A stretch of 33,859 nt of DNA from an uncultured Fidelibacterota bacterium (GCA_913020255.1 CAJWAW010000006.1:1-33859); one strand, 5' to 3'; positions 7,211-16,102 are shown, counted from the first letter of the stretch. Notes: a model not told the origin generated them from the sequence alone. Program-made: numbers and translations.

Positions 7211-9694
7211 TTAATCTGATAATAATGAACTACCACATCCAGGACAAAACTTAAATGAATTCTCATTATTAAACCCACAGCTTGGGCAAAATTTAAAAAT
7301 AGTAGGTTCATTGGTATTGCCTGGTTCTGTCACCTCTTCATTAGTAGTTTGTAAATCATTTACTAATGGGACCTCTTCTATTTTCATAAATATTTCTTTA
7401 TGTAAAGGAGGTAGTTCTAAATAATCTTGTTTGATTTTTTCATCTCTAATTCTATCAGCTTTGCGGTATAATTCATCTTGAGCTAACTTTTGACACTCCT
7501 GTGAATGCTTATAATCTTTAATTAAATAATAGGCTTGAGATAACCACCATAACTCTCTCCCCTTGTGTTTTTCTTGATGCAAAGTCTTTATTTCATTTAA
7601 TATGGGATCTAATTCTTCATTATTACCCTCACCTTTTTTTGCATTAATTAGAGCCTGTACACATCGTGATGGCAAAGTATAATATTCATCAAAACTTTGC
7701 GTTTTATCTGAATGTCTACGTCTGTTTGTAAGCATCACTGCTTGATCAATATATTTAGATGCATTATCTAAGTCATCATTTTGTAAATAAGCCTGAGCTA
7801 AAAATAAAGTGGTAGTATCCATCGCAATTTGATGTTTACTATCTTGATGTGTTTGATTAGCCTGCATCAAATATTTAATAGCTTTTTCAGGATCTGAATT
7901 ATTTAATTCAATTAAACCTAAATGGCGGTAAATCATTCCAAGGGCTGCAGAATCTTTTAATTTTTTGCATAATTCTAATGCTTCTAAATATTGCTCATGC
8001 GCTTTCTCTGTCCTCCCAATATAATATAATAAATTTGCATAACTTGTAATAGAACGCCCTAATTGTACTTGGCTACTATCTTTAGCCATTTCAATACTTT
8101 CCTCTCTCAGAGATATGGCCTTTGCATAATCCCCTATTCTTTTATGTACATCTGATAAATTTGCTACACTATTAGAAATTTCAAGTGCTGGCCTATCTAG
8201 TTGCCGCTTAATACTGATGGAACGTTTTAAATAATCGCTCGCTTCTTCAAATTTTGACATTTGAGTATAGCATTGGCCAAGGGTATTTAATATATTTGCT
8301 TCTCTTGATAAAATTTCATTATTAGTAGTAATTCTTAATCCTTCTTTTAAATAATTAATAGCTTTAGAATATTTTCCCATTTGTTTATAAATAATTCCAA
8401 ATGATTCATAAATATTAGCTAAACCAATATCATCTTTATTTTGTTTGCCAATATTTTCTGCTTCTTCTAAAATGGTAATAGCATGATCAATCTTTTTTAA
8501 TCGAAATTGAATAATAGCATAAAAATTTCTAGCTGTTATATAGCTGGGCTGTATGTCAAAAGCTTGTTTAAATAATGCGGCTGCAATATCCAAATCAGAT
8601 GCAGATGATGCATTAATATAAGAGTATTTCGCTTTCATAAGTAATTCATAAGCATGAGGATCAATAGCCTGTTCTTTGGCTGCCTGCTTTTTTAAATCAT
8701 CCGGTATCTCAATCCCTAATGCATCTAAAATCTTAACAATTATTTCATTTTTAACCTGTGATAAATTATCAGAATTTTCCTCCCAATGCTCTGACCATAA
8801 TTCATTAGAATTAATAACATTGGTCATGTTAATAGATAGCCTAAATTGATTAGCCATTTTCATCAAACTGCCCTGAATGACATAATCTACATTTAACTCC
8901 TTGCCAATTTTATTAGGATCTTCTAAGTCTTTAATTTTTAAAATACTAGCACTAGAAGGTGCAGCAAGATTATTAATCTTATTTAATTCAATATTAATTG
9001 AATCAGTAATCCCATAACAAAAAAATTCATCATCTGGTGATCCTAAATTATTAATATAATGCATTGCAACTTTAACATTTTGATTAGTTGATTTTTGATA
9101 ATCAAAAAATTCTACACCTCTAGATTTCATTTGATTAATTAAGCTATCTAAGGATTCAGATTCAAAATCCACCTTAGTATTATATACTTTAAATATACGT
9201 TCTGGATCTTTAATATTTTTTAATACTACCCGTCCAATATCTTTTACATAAATATTTTTTTCGCTTCTAATAGAATTATAAACTGCTTGAGTTGTAAATA
9301 TTTCATTACCAGAGGCAACAGATTTTATGCGAGCTGCCAAATTAATTCCATCACCAAACAAATCGCCATCTTCTTCATATACTTCAGCCATATGCATTCC
9401 AATTCCAACGTTAATTTGAAAATCTTTAGGACTACCTGCATTAAACTTTTTAAGTTTTTCTTGTATTTGCAAAGCAGCAGCGGTTGCATCTGTAGCAGAG
9501 GGAAATTCTATAAAAATAGCTTCATTAATATGTTTAATAATATTTCCATAATTAGCTTGAATGATCTCAGTAAGCATTTTATCATGTTCACTTAATATTT
9601 CTAAAGCTAATTTTTTGTCTTGCTTAACTAATTGTGGATAATTAGCTAAGCCAGTAAACATAATTGCTACAATTTTTTTTCTTTGTGCCATCAT
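7211..9694 (-). CDS. Class III cyclase-homology protein with C2-like active site (lacks metal Asp, keeps Lys/Asp/Asn/Arg), TolB-like domain, TPR repeats, zinc ribbon
   Basis: Residues 8-170 are a class III cyclase domain in which both metal ligands are lost. MFTGLANY has Gly15 for the first Asp, and HINEAIFIEF has Glu58 for the second. Substrate and transition-state residues are kept: Lys54, Asp111, Asn118 and Arg122 in DLFGDGINLAARI. Residues about 175-345 match the TolB-like/FlgO-like domain often fused to bacterial cyclases (FFCYGITDSINIELNK, VDYVIQGSLMK). Residues 345-720 are TPR repeats, for example ANIYESFGIIYKQMGKYSKA. The last 25 residues are a zinc ribbon with Cys803, Cys806, Cys817 and Cys820. 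The gene starts four bases after a cohesin-like secreted protein and is followed by the C1-like cyclase gene. I infer it is the partner subunit of that protein rather than an enzyme alone. Confidence 0.88.
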   Translation of the reverse strand: MMAQRKKIVAIMFTGLANYPQLVKQDKKLALEILSEHDKMLTEIIQANYGNIIKHINEAIFIEFPSATDATAAALQIQEKLKKFNAGSPKDFQINVGIGMHMAEVYEEDGDLFGDGINLAARIKSVASGNEIFTTQAVYNSIRSEKNIYVKDIGRVVLKNIKDPERIFKVYNTKVDFESESLDSLINQMKSRGVEFFDYQKSTNQNVKVAMHYINNLGSPDDEFFCYGITDSINIELNKINNLAAPSSASILKIKDLEDPNKIGKELNVDYVIQGSLMKMANQFRLSINMTNVINSNELWSEHWEENSDNLSQVKNEIIVKILDALGIEIPDDLKKQAAKEQAIDPHAYELLMKAKYSYINASSASDLDIAAALFKQAFDIQPSYITARNFYAIIQFRLKKIDHAITILEEAENIGKQNKDDIGLANIYESFGIIYKQMGKYSKAINYLKEGLRITTNNEILSREANILNTLGQCYTQMSKFEEASDYLKRSISIKRQLDRPALEISNSVANLSDVHKRIGDYAKAISLREESIEMAKDSSQVQLGRSITSYANLLYYIGRTEKAHEQYLEALELCKKLKDSAALGMIYRHLGLIELNNSDPEKAIKYLMQANQTHQDSKHQIAMDTTTLFLAQAYLQNDDLDNASKYIDQAVMLTNRRRHSDKTQSFDEYYTLPSRCVQALINAKKGEGNNEELDPILNEIKTLHQEKHKGRELWWLSQAYYLIKDYKHSQECQKLAQDELYRKADRIRDEKIKQDYLELPPLHKEIFMKIEEVPLVNDLQTTNEEVTEPGNTNEPTIFKFCPSCGFNNENSFKFCPGCGSSLLSD

Positions 9695-9698
9695 CTAT

Positions 9699-10247
9699 TT
9701 ATTCATAAAAAGAAACTTTAATTAATTGTGTTTCCCCTGTATCTGATTTAATCTCTAATTCAGATGAAGTCTTTTCAAAAGATAATTTTTGTCCACTAGA
9801 ACCTGCTAAAATAGCTTTAATAGGAAAATTAAGATCTGTACCGCTAGTAGCTTTTACTTGAATCTTCAATAACAAATCATCAGTACCCTCATCAATTTTT
9901 TGTATTTTATTTGCTGACATAGAAAATCCTAATATCATACCTTTTTTATTATGATGTAAATCAGAAAATACTTCTTCTGCACGCCCCCCATTTGCATCCA
10001 ATAATTGTAAATTATCTGGTAATTCAAATTGAAAGCCTGCAATATCATCAATATTATGACAATGTATGCCAATCCAAAATGGGCCAGTTGACCAGCCGGT
10101 ACTATAAGAATAACCAAATTGAATTTGATTATCTAGAATAGTAGCATCAAAGCTATTTGATGTGATCTGTAGAGAATTATCATCTAAATTAGACTCCGTA
10201 GCCAATAAAAAAGCACAAAAACTAAAAATAATTATTTTTTTAAACAT
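9699..10247 (-). CDS. Secreted protein with cohesin-like beta domain
   Basis: This is a 182-residue protein with a signal peptide (hydrophobic residues 4-16, likely cleavage after FLLA). The body is beta-rich. It carries a string typical of cohesin-like domains in FCB-group secreted proteins: IAGFQFEL near residue 68, then an NGGRAEE segment and a GMILGFSMSANKI strand. The homology is by pattern and is moderate. No lipobox, membrane anchor or dockerin is seen. Its ribosome site AAAAAGGGG is strong, and a TATAAT box lies upstream, so it probably heads the long minus-strand transcription unit. Why a secreted protein should lead two cytosolic cyclase-like genes by four bases is unclear. Dockerin-bearing proteins occur elsewhere in this window and are possible partners only in a speculative sense. 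Confidence 0.6.
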   Translation of the reverse strand: MFKKIIIFSFCAFLLATESNLDDNSLQITSNSFDATILDNQIQFGYSYSTGWSTGPFWIGIHCHNIDDIAGFQFELPDNLQLLDANGGRAEEVFSDLHHNKKGMILGFSMSANKIQKIDEGTDDLLLKIQVKATSGTDLNFPIKAILAGSSGQKLSFEKTSSELEIKSDTGETQLIKVSFYE

Positions 10248-10272
10248 TATTATCCCCTTTTTAAGATAAATT

Positions 10273-10278
10273 ATTATA
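10273..10278 (-). promoter_or_regulatory. Candidate -10 box for the leftward cohesin-like/cyclase/pur transcription unit
   Basis: TATAAT on the minus strand, preceded by TGCT, lies about 25 bases before the strong AAAAAGGGG ribosome site and start codon at 10247. No good -35 hexamer is seen at 16-18 bases. In such AT-rich DNA this box could arise by chance. The short divergent gap of 74 bases (10248-10321) is the only room for promoters of both runs. Confidence 0.4.
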
Positions 10279-10300
10279 AGCAGATTTTAATATATTACTA

Positions 10301-10306
10301 TATACT
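10301..10306 (+). promoter_or_regulatory. Candidate -10 box for the rightward PorD-like/holB/metG run
   Basis: TATACT lies 16 bases before the ATG at 10322, inside the 74-base divergent gap. No convincing -35 element or ribosome site is visible before that ATG, so the transcript may have a very short leader. This is a weak call in AT-rich sequence. Confidence 0.3.
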
Positions 10307-10321
10307 AAATTTACGTTTATT

Positions 10322-11161
10322 ATGAAACTTTATAAAATTATTATATTATTGGTTATTATACCATCTATTTACATAGCACAATTTTCAGAGGTGCTAATAG
10401 ATATAGATTATTCAAATATAAGCGAAAAAGAAATGTTTATTTTTGAAAATTTTGAAAGTGAAATTCAGGCTTATTTTATGAATAATTACTTCTTTGATGA
10501 CCCTGATGAATTAGAAATTACATTAGATATACATATAGTAATTGAAAATGTAAATAATAAAGGTGGAGAAACTATTATTAGTGCGCAGATTTTATTTTCT
10601 AACCAAAAAGATCAACACCATTACTCAAAAAGTTTTGATTTTTTATATAATAGAGGAGAGGCTCTATATAAAACTGAAATGTTTCATCCATTAACTTCAT
10701 TATTAAATTGTTATGCCTATCTACAAATTGCTTATGAACTAGATACCTATGAATATTTGGGGGGAAATAAATATTTTTTAAAGGCGCAAAATATTGCATC
10801 TGATGCAAAAAATAGCATGTATTCTAGAAATTGGCAATCAAGACTAAAAAAAATTAGAAAACAAACTGAGCAAAATATATATAGAGAATTAAGATATAAT
10901 TTTTGGGTTACGATAGATGCCTTAGATGAGTCTTCTCCAAACTTTAAAGAAGCAAATAAATTTTATACTAATTTTTATGAATCAATCATCGCATATGATG
11001 AATATTATGGGCATGGGAAGCCACTCTCACAATTTTTAAATGCTTATAATATGGATATTATGAAAATATCCAAAAAATTAGAATATCAACAAATAATAGA
11101 TTACTTGTCAATATACGATGAGTCAAATAGAGCTATATATCAAAAATATTATCAAGATTAA
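10322..11161 (+). CDS. DUF4835 family protein (PorD-like), exported
   Basis: This 279-residue protein has an N-terminal signal peptide (hydrophobic residues 4-17, then IAQF). The middle matches DUF4835, a family annotated in Bacteroidetes as PorD of the type IX secretion system. The matching parts are the FHPLTSLLNCYAYLQIAYEL segment around residues 121-140, EYLGGNKYFLKAQNI, and a later NRAIYQKYYQD tail. A direct role in type IX secretion here is inferred from the name of the family only. No other por/gld gene lies in the window, but secreted thioredoxin-dockerin and cohesin-like proteins do. It is the first gene of the rightward run, and its 3' end overlaps the next reading frame by up to 44 bases. 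Confidence 0.72.
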   Translation: MKLYKIIILLVIIPSIYIAQFSEVLIDIDYSNISEKEMFIFENFESEIQAYFMNNYFFDDPDELEITLDIHIVIENVNNKGGETIISAQILFSNQKDQHHYSKSFDFLYNRGEALYKTEMFHPLTSLLNCYAYLQIAYELDTYEYLGGNKYFLKAQNIASDAKNSMYSRNWQSRLKKIRKQTEQNIYRELRYNFWVTIDALDESSPNFKEANKFYTNFYESIIAYDEYYGHGKPLSQFLNAYNMDIMKISKKLEYQQIIDYLSIYDESNRAIYQKYYQD

Positions 11162-12764
11162 ATTAAGTTTAGTATTAATAAGTGCTATCAGCATCATGTA
11201 TTCGCAAGATTACACAAATGATAGGATCGATACAAAACAAAAAAAATTAGATAATATTGATTCGGAAATTAATTCTTTAGAAAAAAAATTAAACTTAGAG
11301 ATCCAAAGTGTTGAAAGTTCGGAAGAAAAAATTATAGAAATTCAAAAAAAATTAAATGAAGAACGAATTAAAATTTCAAACAATCGATATGACAAAGAAA
11401 AACAACAAAAATTAATCGATGAAGCAAATATTATATTAGATAGCTTAAATACTGATTTATTAATAATTCAAGATAATCAAAAATCAGTTTCAAAAATACT
11501 GGATGATATTAACCAAAATAAAAAAGTAATTAATTATAAAATAGTAGTACTAGATGATAGTATAAATGTAATAAATAAAGCGATCGATAATAGGCTAGGC
11601 CAATTAAAAGAAGTAAAACAAAAAACAAAAAAGTTAGTGAAAGAAACTGTCTTCCAAAACAGCCCCACTGATATAGAATTTATGTTAGAATCAAATACTT
11701 GGGATGTTTTTGTAGTTAATTCTACTTTGTATAAGTTGTTAATTGATGCTCAAGCACAAAAATTTCAAACATTAATTATAGAATATGAAAAAATAAATTT
11801 AAACTATAAAGAAGATAGTATCAAAAAAGTAAACTTACAATTAGAGCAAGATACGTGGAATAAAAAACAAGCTGATTATAAACAACAATTAAATAATTTT
11901 ACTGACTATAAAAATAAGTTAGATAAAATGATGAATGATAAAAAAAAGATGATAGAAACACTCGTATTAGAATATGAAAAATTTGGAGCTAAGTTAAATC
12001 AAGCAAAATCAAAAGTGATAGCTCTTGAATTAGAATTAAATACCCTTAATCAAAAAAATGAAACAGCTTTAAAACAACAGGAAAAAATTAAATCTCAACT
12101 GATTATAAAAAAAGAATCTCGCAAATTAATTCGTAATGAAATTTTAAAATTAATTGAAAATACTAAAAAATTTAAAGGTGTTAACATTAAAAAATTAAAA
12201 GGGCAATTACCTTGGCCAATAAATGGAAAAATAATTACAAAATTTGGAAAACGTACAAATCCTGATTCTAAAGTAACAATTAATTATGATTTAATTGAAA
12301 TACAGCCAAATATGACTGATGAAGAAATTATCATATCATTAGCAAAACAGATTAATCCAAACAATCCAAATAAATCCATAGTAAAGAAATTTCAAAGTAA
12401 AACAATGAATTTAAAAAATGGTGAGCGTGGTTTTGGTGTTTTTGGCCCACAAACAACAAAGATGTGGAAAAAATATAATAAAATGATAATTACTAATGAA
12501 TTTGAATCAATATATGCAATACATGATGGAATTATTGAAAATATAAACTTTATTAATCCAATTGTAGGCGTGGTAATTATCATAAGGCATGATGATGATT
12601 ATTTTTCAGTATATAATGGCAATATAGAAGTATCAGTAATGAAAGGCAGTGTTGTAAAGCCTGGCCAAAAAATTGGTTCTATTAATAAACAAAATATTTT
12701 ATCATTTCAATTATGGAATAATAATACGCCTATTAATCCAGAAAAATGGTTAATTAAAAAATGA
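11118..12764 (+). CDS. EnvC-like coiled-coil protein with degenerate LytM/M23 domain carrying an insertion
   Basis: This is probably a periplasmic activator of cell-wall amidases, in the manner of EnvC. A signal peptide (core about residues 14-28, ending YSQ) leads into a long lysine/glutamate-rich coiled coil at about 35-345. From residue 364 comes LPWPINGKIITKFGKR, the entry to a LytM fold, which resumes at about 465 with IYAIHDGII and ends with PEKWL. Zinc ligands are absent: the usual YGHN is YNGN at 499-502, and the first His is missing, so it should not be a hydrolase. Residues about 398-464 are an insertion with a GFGVFGPQTTKMW stretch resembling PG_binding_1 repeats. The ATG at 11118 has no ribosome site and lies inside the previous gene. 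The true start could be a non-ATG codon nearer 11140. Confidence 0.75.
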   Translation: MSQIELYIKNIIKIKLSLVLISAISIMYSQDYTNDRIDTKQKKLDNIDSEINSLEKKLNLEIQSVESSEEKIIEIQKKLNEERIKISNNRYDKEKQQKLIDEANIILDSLNTDLLIIQDNQKSVSKILDDINQNKKVINYKIVVLDDSINVINKAIDNRLGQLKEVKQKTKKLVKETVFQNSPTDIEFMLESNTWDVFVVNSTLYKLLIDAQAQKFQTLIIEYEKINLNYKEDSIKKVNLQLEQDTWNKKQADYKQQLNNFTDYKNKLDKMMNDKKKMIETLVLEYEKFGAKLNQAKSKVIALELELNTLNQKNETALKQQEKIKSQLIIKKESRKLIRNEILKLIENTKKFKGVNIKKLKGQLPWPINGKIITKFGKRTNPDSKVTINYDLIEIQPNMTDEEIIISLAKQINPNNPNKSIVKKFQSKTMNLKNGERGFGVFGPQTTKMWKKYNKMIITNEFESIYAIHDGIIENINFINPIVGVVIIIRHDDDYFSVYNGNIEVSVMKGSVVKPGQKIGSINKQNILSFQLWNNNTPINPEKWLIKK

Positions 12765-13843
12765 TATATGATAATATAATTACTAATGAAGCTATATGGG
12801 TCGAACTAAAAACAATGGTTCAACATCAAAAATTGCCACATGCATTATTATTTCATGGTCCCGATGGGTCAGGTAAAGAGGCACATGCTATTGAATTAGC
12901 TGCATTATTAAACCATTGCGATGAACCAAATCAATTGGTAAAAATTAAAAAATTTCAACATCCAAATATTAATTTGATTATTCCAATGCCAAGAGAAAAA
13001 ACGATTACCAAAAAGTCTACTGCATTAGATTGCTTATCTGAAAAATCATTAGAGCATTTAATTGAAATGAAAATAAAAAAAATGAGTGAACCGTATGCAA
13101 CAATCAAATTTGAGAAAGCATCTAGCATACTGATCAATTCAATACGGGATCTTCAAAAAAATTCCCATTTTAGTGTAGATAATGGGGCTGTTGTAAATAT
13201 AATATTTGAAGCAGAAAAATTATGTTCACCTAAAACTGAACCAGGGAATGCTTTATTAAAAATATTAGAAGAACCACCTAAAAATACATTTTTTATATTG
13301 ATAGCATCTAATAAAGATAAATTATTAGATACTATTTTATCCCGATGTTGTGATTTTTATTTTTCAAAGATTGAAAATAAAAAAATTAAAGAATATTTTG
13401 CAAAACAAGACGAAATACAAAGTTTGGATTTATTAATTAATATTACAAACGGGTCAATGAAGCAAATTCATAGTTTAATTGATTCAGATATTAGTATTTT
13501 AGAATTGATAGAAGATGCTAAAAATGTAATTGGGACTCTAATGAAAAATAATGATTGGCAAATGCATTATAAAAAGGCAGAACAGCTATTTAAAACAGAT
13601 AAGCAAACTTTTAAAATATTTATAAAAATTCTTATATTTGTATTGAATGATTTAGAAAAAATAAAAAATAATAATTTTGATTGCTTAATTTTAGATGATG
13701 TTAAAAAAACAAAAATATTAAACTATAATAAGTGTATAGAAATAGTTGAAAACACATATCAAAAATTGTATAAAAATTTAAATCCATCTATTGGCTTAGC
13801 CTCAATGTTTATAAAAATCAAAAACATATTAATTAAAATATAA
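12761..13843 (+). CDS. holB: DNA polymerase III delta' subunit (clamp loader), zinc module missing
   Basis: HolB is the delta' part of the clamp loader that places the sliding clamp on DNA. The 360 residues show a Walker A-like GPDGSGK at 33-39. They also show the clamp-loader core motifs GNALLKILEEPPKNTFFILI, a sensor region, and TILSRC. The cysteine cluster that binds zinc in most delta' and gamma/tau proteins is reduced to a single Cys (NHCDEP), with the loop shortened. The ATG overlaps the upstream stop by four bases (ATGA), and metG follows two bases after. The cluster holB-metG-tatD-rsmA is common in bacteria and supports the call. Confidence 0.87.
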   Translation: MIYDNIITNEAIWVELKTMVQHQKLPHALLFHGPDGSGKEAHAIELAALLNHCDEPNQLVKIKKFQHPNINLIIPMPREKTITKKSTALDCLSEKSLEHLIEMKIKKMSEPYATIKFEKASSILINSIRDLQKNSHFSVDNGAVVNIIFEAEKLCSPKTEPGNALLKILEEPPKNTFFILIASNKDKLLDTILSRCCDFYFSKIENKKIKEYFAKQDEIQSLDLLINITNGSMKQIHSLIDSDISILELIEDAKNVIGTLMKNNDWQMHYKKAEQLFKTDKQTFKIFIKILIFVLNDLEKIKNNNFDCLILDDVKKTKILNYNKCIEIVENTYQKLYKNLNPSIGLASMFIKIKNILIKI

Positions 13844-13845
13844 AA

Positions 13846-15351
13846 ATGAAAAAATTCTATATCACAACACCTATTTATTATGTTAATGATGAACCACATA
13901 TTGGTCATGCATATACTACAATACTTGCCGATGTAATCAATAGATACTATAAGGGTATTGGCTATCATACATTCTTTTTAACTGGAACAGATGAGCATGG
14001 ATTAAAAGTTCAACAAGCTGCTCAAAAAAATAAAATATCTCCACAAATACATGTAAATAAACATGTGGAAGCATTTCAAAAAATTTGGAAAAAATTAAAT
14101 ATTGAATATGATTATTTTATTAGGACAACAGATGCAAATCATATTAAAAAAGTACAATATGCATTACAATATTTATATGATAAAGGAGAAATATATTTAG
14201 ATGAATATGAAGGTTTATACTCTGTCTCTGAAGAAAGATTTATTACACAAAAAGAAGCAGATGAGGGAGATTTTAGAGAAATAAAAAAAATAAAAGAACA
14301 AAACTATTTCTTTAAAATGTCAAAATATCAAGATAAACTGATTGAGCATATTAATAAAAATCCAGAATTTATAAAGCCAGAATCGCGTAAAAATGAAATT
14401 CTGGGATTTTTAAAAAAACCATTAAATGACTTATGTATTTCAAGACCAAAATCAAGATTAGAGTGGGGAATTGAAATACCCTTTGATAGCAATTATGTGA
14501 CCTATGTTTGGTTTGATGCATTATTAAATTATGTGACTTCTATAGGTTGGAATGAAAATAATGATTTTAATACTTGGTGGCCAGCAGACTATCATTTAAT
14601 TGGAAAAGATATTTTAACTACTCATGCAGTATATTGGCCTACAATGCTAATGGCATTAAATATAGAGCTCCCAAAGACATTACTTGCTCATGGATGGTGG
14701 TTGACTGATGATAGCAAAATGTCTAAATCAATTGGAAATGTAATAAAACCATTAGATATCGCTGATGAATTTGGTGTGGATAGTTTAAGATATTATTTAA
14801 TGCGTAATATGGTATTAGGGCAAGATGCTTCATTCTCAAGAGAAACATTTATTAAAAGATATAATTCAGATTTAGCAAATGATTATGGAAATGTAATTAA
14901 TAGAATTACAATTTTAATTCAGAAAAATTTTGATGGTTTATGTCCTGACCCTGGTGAATATCAAATAACTGAATTGGATATTATTGCATTTTTTAAATCA
15001 CAAGTATTAATAATAAATCAATATATGCAAGATCTCAAAATTCATGATGCTTTAGAGGTTACTTTTTCACTAATACGTGAAATAAATAAATACCTTGAAA
15101 TAAAACAACCTTGGAAATTGGTTAAAGAAAATAAAAATCAAAAAAGTGAAGCTGCAACATGTTTATATGTAGCAGCAGAACTATTAAGAATTTGCTCAGA
15201 ATTACTTATTCCATTTATACCTAATAAAGCACAAATTACATTAGAACATTTATCTCAAAAAGTAAGTAATAATCTAGATTTTGGAATGATAAAACCAAAT
15301 GATGAAATTAAGAGCCCAGGAGTTTTATTCCCAAGGATAGAAAATGATTGA
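13846..15351 (+). CDS. metG: Methionyl-tRNA synthetase, short zinc-free form
   Basis: MetG charges tRNA-Met with methionine. The class I signatures are clear: HIGH at residues 18-21 and KMSKS at 291-295, with TGTDEHG at 46-52 and VTYVWFDALLNY at 218-229. At 501 residues it lacks the C-terminal dimerisation/tRNA-binding domain found in longer forms. The connective peptide has lost its zinc cysteines: the segment usually reading YCVSCE is YSVSEE at 125-130, and the following CPxC pair is deleted. Otherwise it is closest in pattern to the Thermus-like class. The stop overlaps tatD by eight bases. Confidence 0.96.
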   Translation: MKKFYITTPIYYVNDEPHIGHAYTTILADVINRYYKGIGYHTFFLTGTDEHGLKVQQAAQKNKISPQIHVNKHVEAFQKIWKKLNIEYDYFIRTTDANHIKKVQYALQYLYDKGEIYLDEYEGLYSVSEERFITQKEADEGDFREIKKIKEQNYFFKMSKYQDKLIEHINKNPEFIKPESRKNEILGFLKKPLNDLCISRPKSRLEWGIEIPFDSNYVTYVWFDALLNYVTSIGWNENNDFNTWWPADYHLIGKDILTTHAVYWPTMLMALNIELPKTLLAHGWWLTDDSKMSKSIGNVIKPLDIADEFGVDSLRYYLMRNMVLGQDASFSRETFIKRYNSDLANDYGNVINRITILIQKNFDGLCPDPGEYQITELDIIAFFKSQVLIINQYMQDLKIHDALEVTFSLIREINKYLEIKQPWKLVKENKNQKSEAATCLYVAAELLRICSELLIPFIPNKAQITLEHLSQKVSNNLDFGMIKPNDEIKSPGVLFPRIEND

Positions 15352-16102
15352 TACTCACTGTCATCTATATGATGAAAAATTATATTCTAATCTTGAGCAA
15401 ATTATTATAAATGCAAATGATGCAAATATTGAAAAGATGATTTGTATTGGAGATAATTTAGCAACCTCTGAAAAAAGTATTAAAATATCTGAAACATATC
15501 ACAATATATATGCTACTATTGGAATCCACCCACATGAAGCAAAAAATGCCCCTATATCATATTTATCTATTTTAGAAAAAAAGGCAATACATAATAAAGT
15601 CGTAGCAATTGGAGAGATAGGATTAGATTACTACTATAATTTTTCAGATTCTGATATTCAAAAAAAAGTATTTTTTGATCAATTAAAACTAGCTAAAAAA
15701 TTGAATCTCCCTAGCGTAATACACTGCCGAGATGCATATGAAGATTTATATACTACGATTTTAAAGAGCGAACATAATAAGGGTGTTATACATTGCTTTT
15801 CTGGAAGTGTTGAATTTGCAAAAAAAATTATTGATTTAGGTTTTTATATTTCATTTACTGGTATGATTACCTTTGTTAAAGAATTAGAAATTGTAATAAA
15901 AGAAATTGACCTAAAACATATTATGGTTGAAACAGATTCCCCGTATTTAGCTCCAATTCCTTATAGAGGGAAAATTAATCAACCAGCATATGTAAATAAA
16001 GTAGCAGAAAAAATAGCGGAAATAAAAAATATATCGCTTGAAGAAGTTGAAAAAACAACTACTAATAACGCAAATCTATTATTTAATAAAATAGTACAGT
16101 GA
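15344..16102 (+). CDS. tatD: TatD family metal-dependent DNase
   Basis: This is a cytosolic TIM-barrel hydrolase of the TatD family (3'-5' exonuclease and DNA repair roles are known for relatives). The metal-binding motifs appear in order: MIDTHCHL (His5, His7), GIHPHEA, GEIGLDYYY, VIHCRDA, GVIHCFSG and VETDSPYLAP. The 252 residues equal the family norm. It overlaps metG by eight bases at the start and rsmA by four at the end. The exact substrate cannot be told from sequence; TatD, YcfH and YjjV share these motifs, and the metG-linked gene is usually the YcfH type. Confidence 0.92.
   Translation: MIDTHCHLYDEKLYSNLEQIIINANDANIEKMICIGDNLATSEKSIKISETYHNIYATIGIHPHEAKNAPISYLSILEKKAIHNKVVAIGEIGLDYYYNFSDSDIQKKVFFDQLKLAKKLNLPSVIHCRDAYEDLYTTILKSEHNKGVIHCFSGSVEFAKKIIDLGFYISFTGMITFVKELEIVIKEIDLKHIMVETDSPYLAPIPYRGKINQPAYVNKVAEKIAEIKNISLEEVEKTTTNNANLLFNKIVQ

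Noticed and set aside
7211..9694. The 827-residue cyclase-homology protein as a simple active adenylate cyclase, or as a dead relic
   Set aside because: Both metal aspartates are missing, so it cannot be active alone. Exact retention of Lys, Asp, Asn and Arg beside a partner with the opposite losses argues against decay.
11118..11161. Frameshift joining the DUF4835 gene to the coiled-coil gene
   Set aside because: The second frame begins with its own signal peptide (core IKLSLVLISAISI), and the first ends at a normal family C-terminus. This is a gene overlap with an uncertain start.
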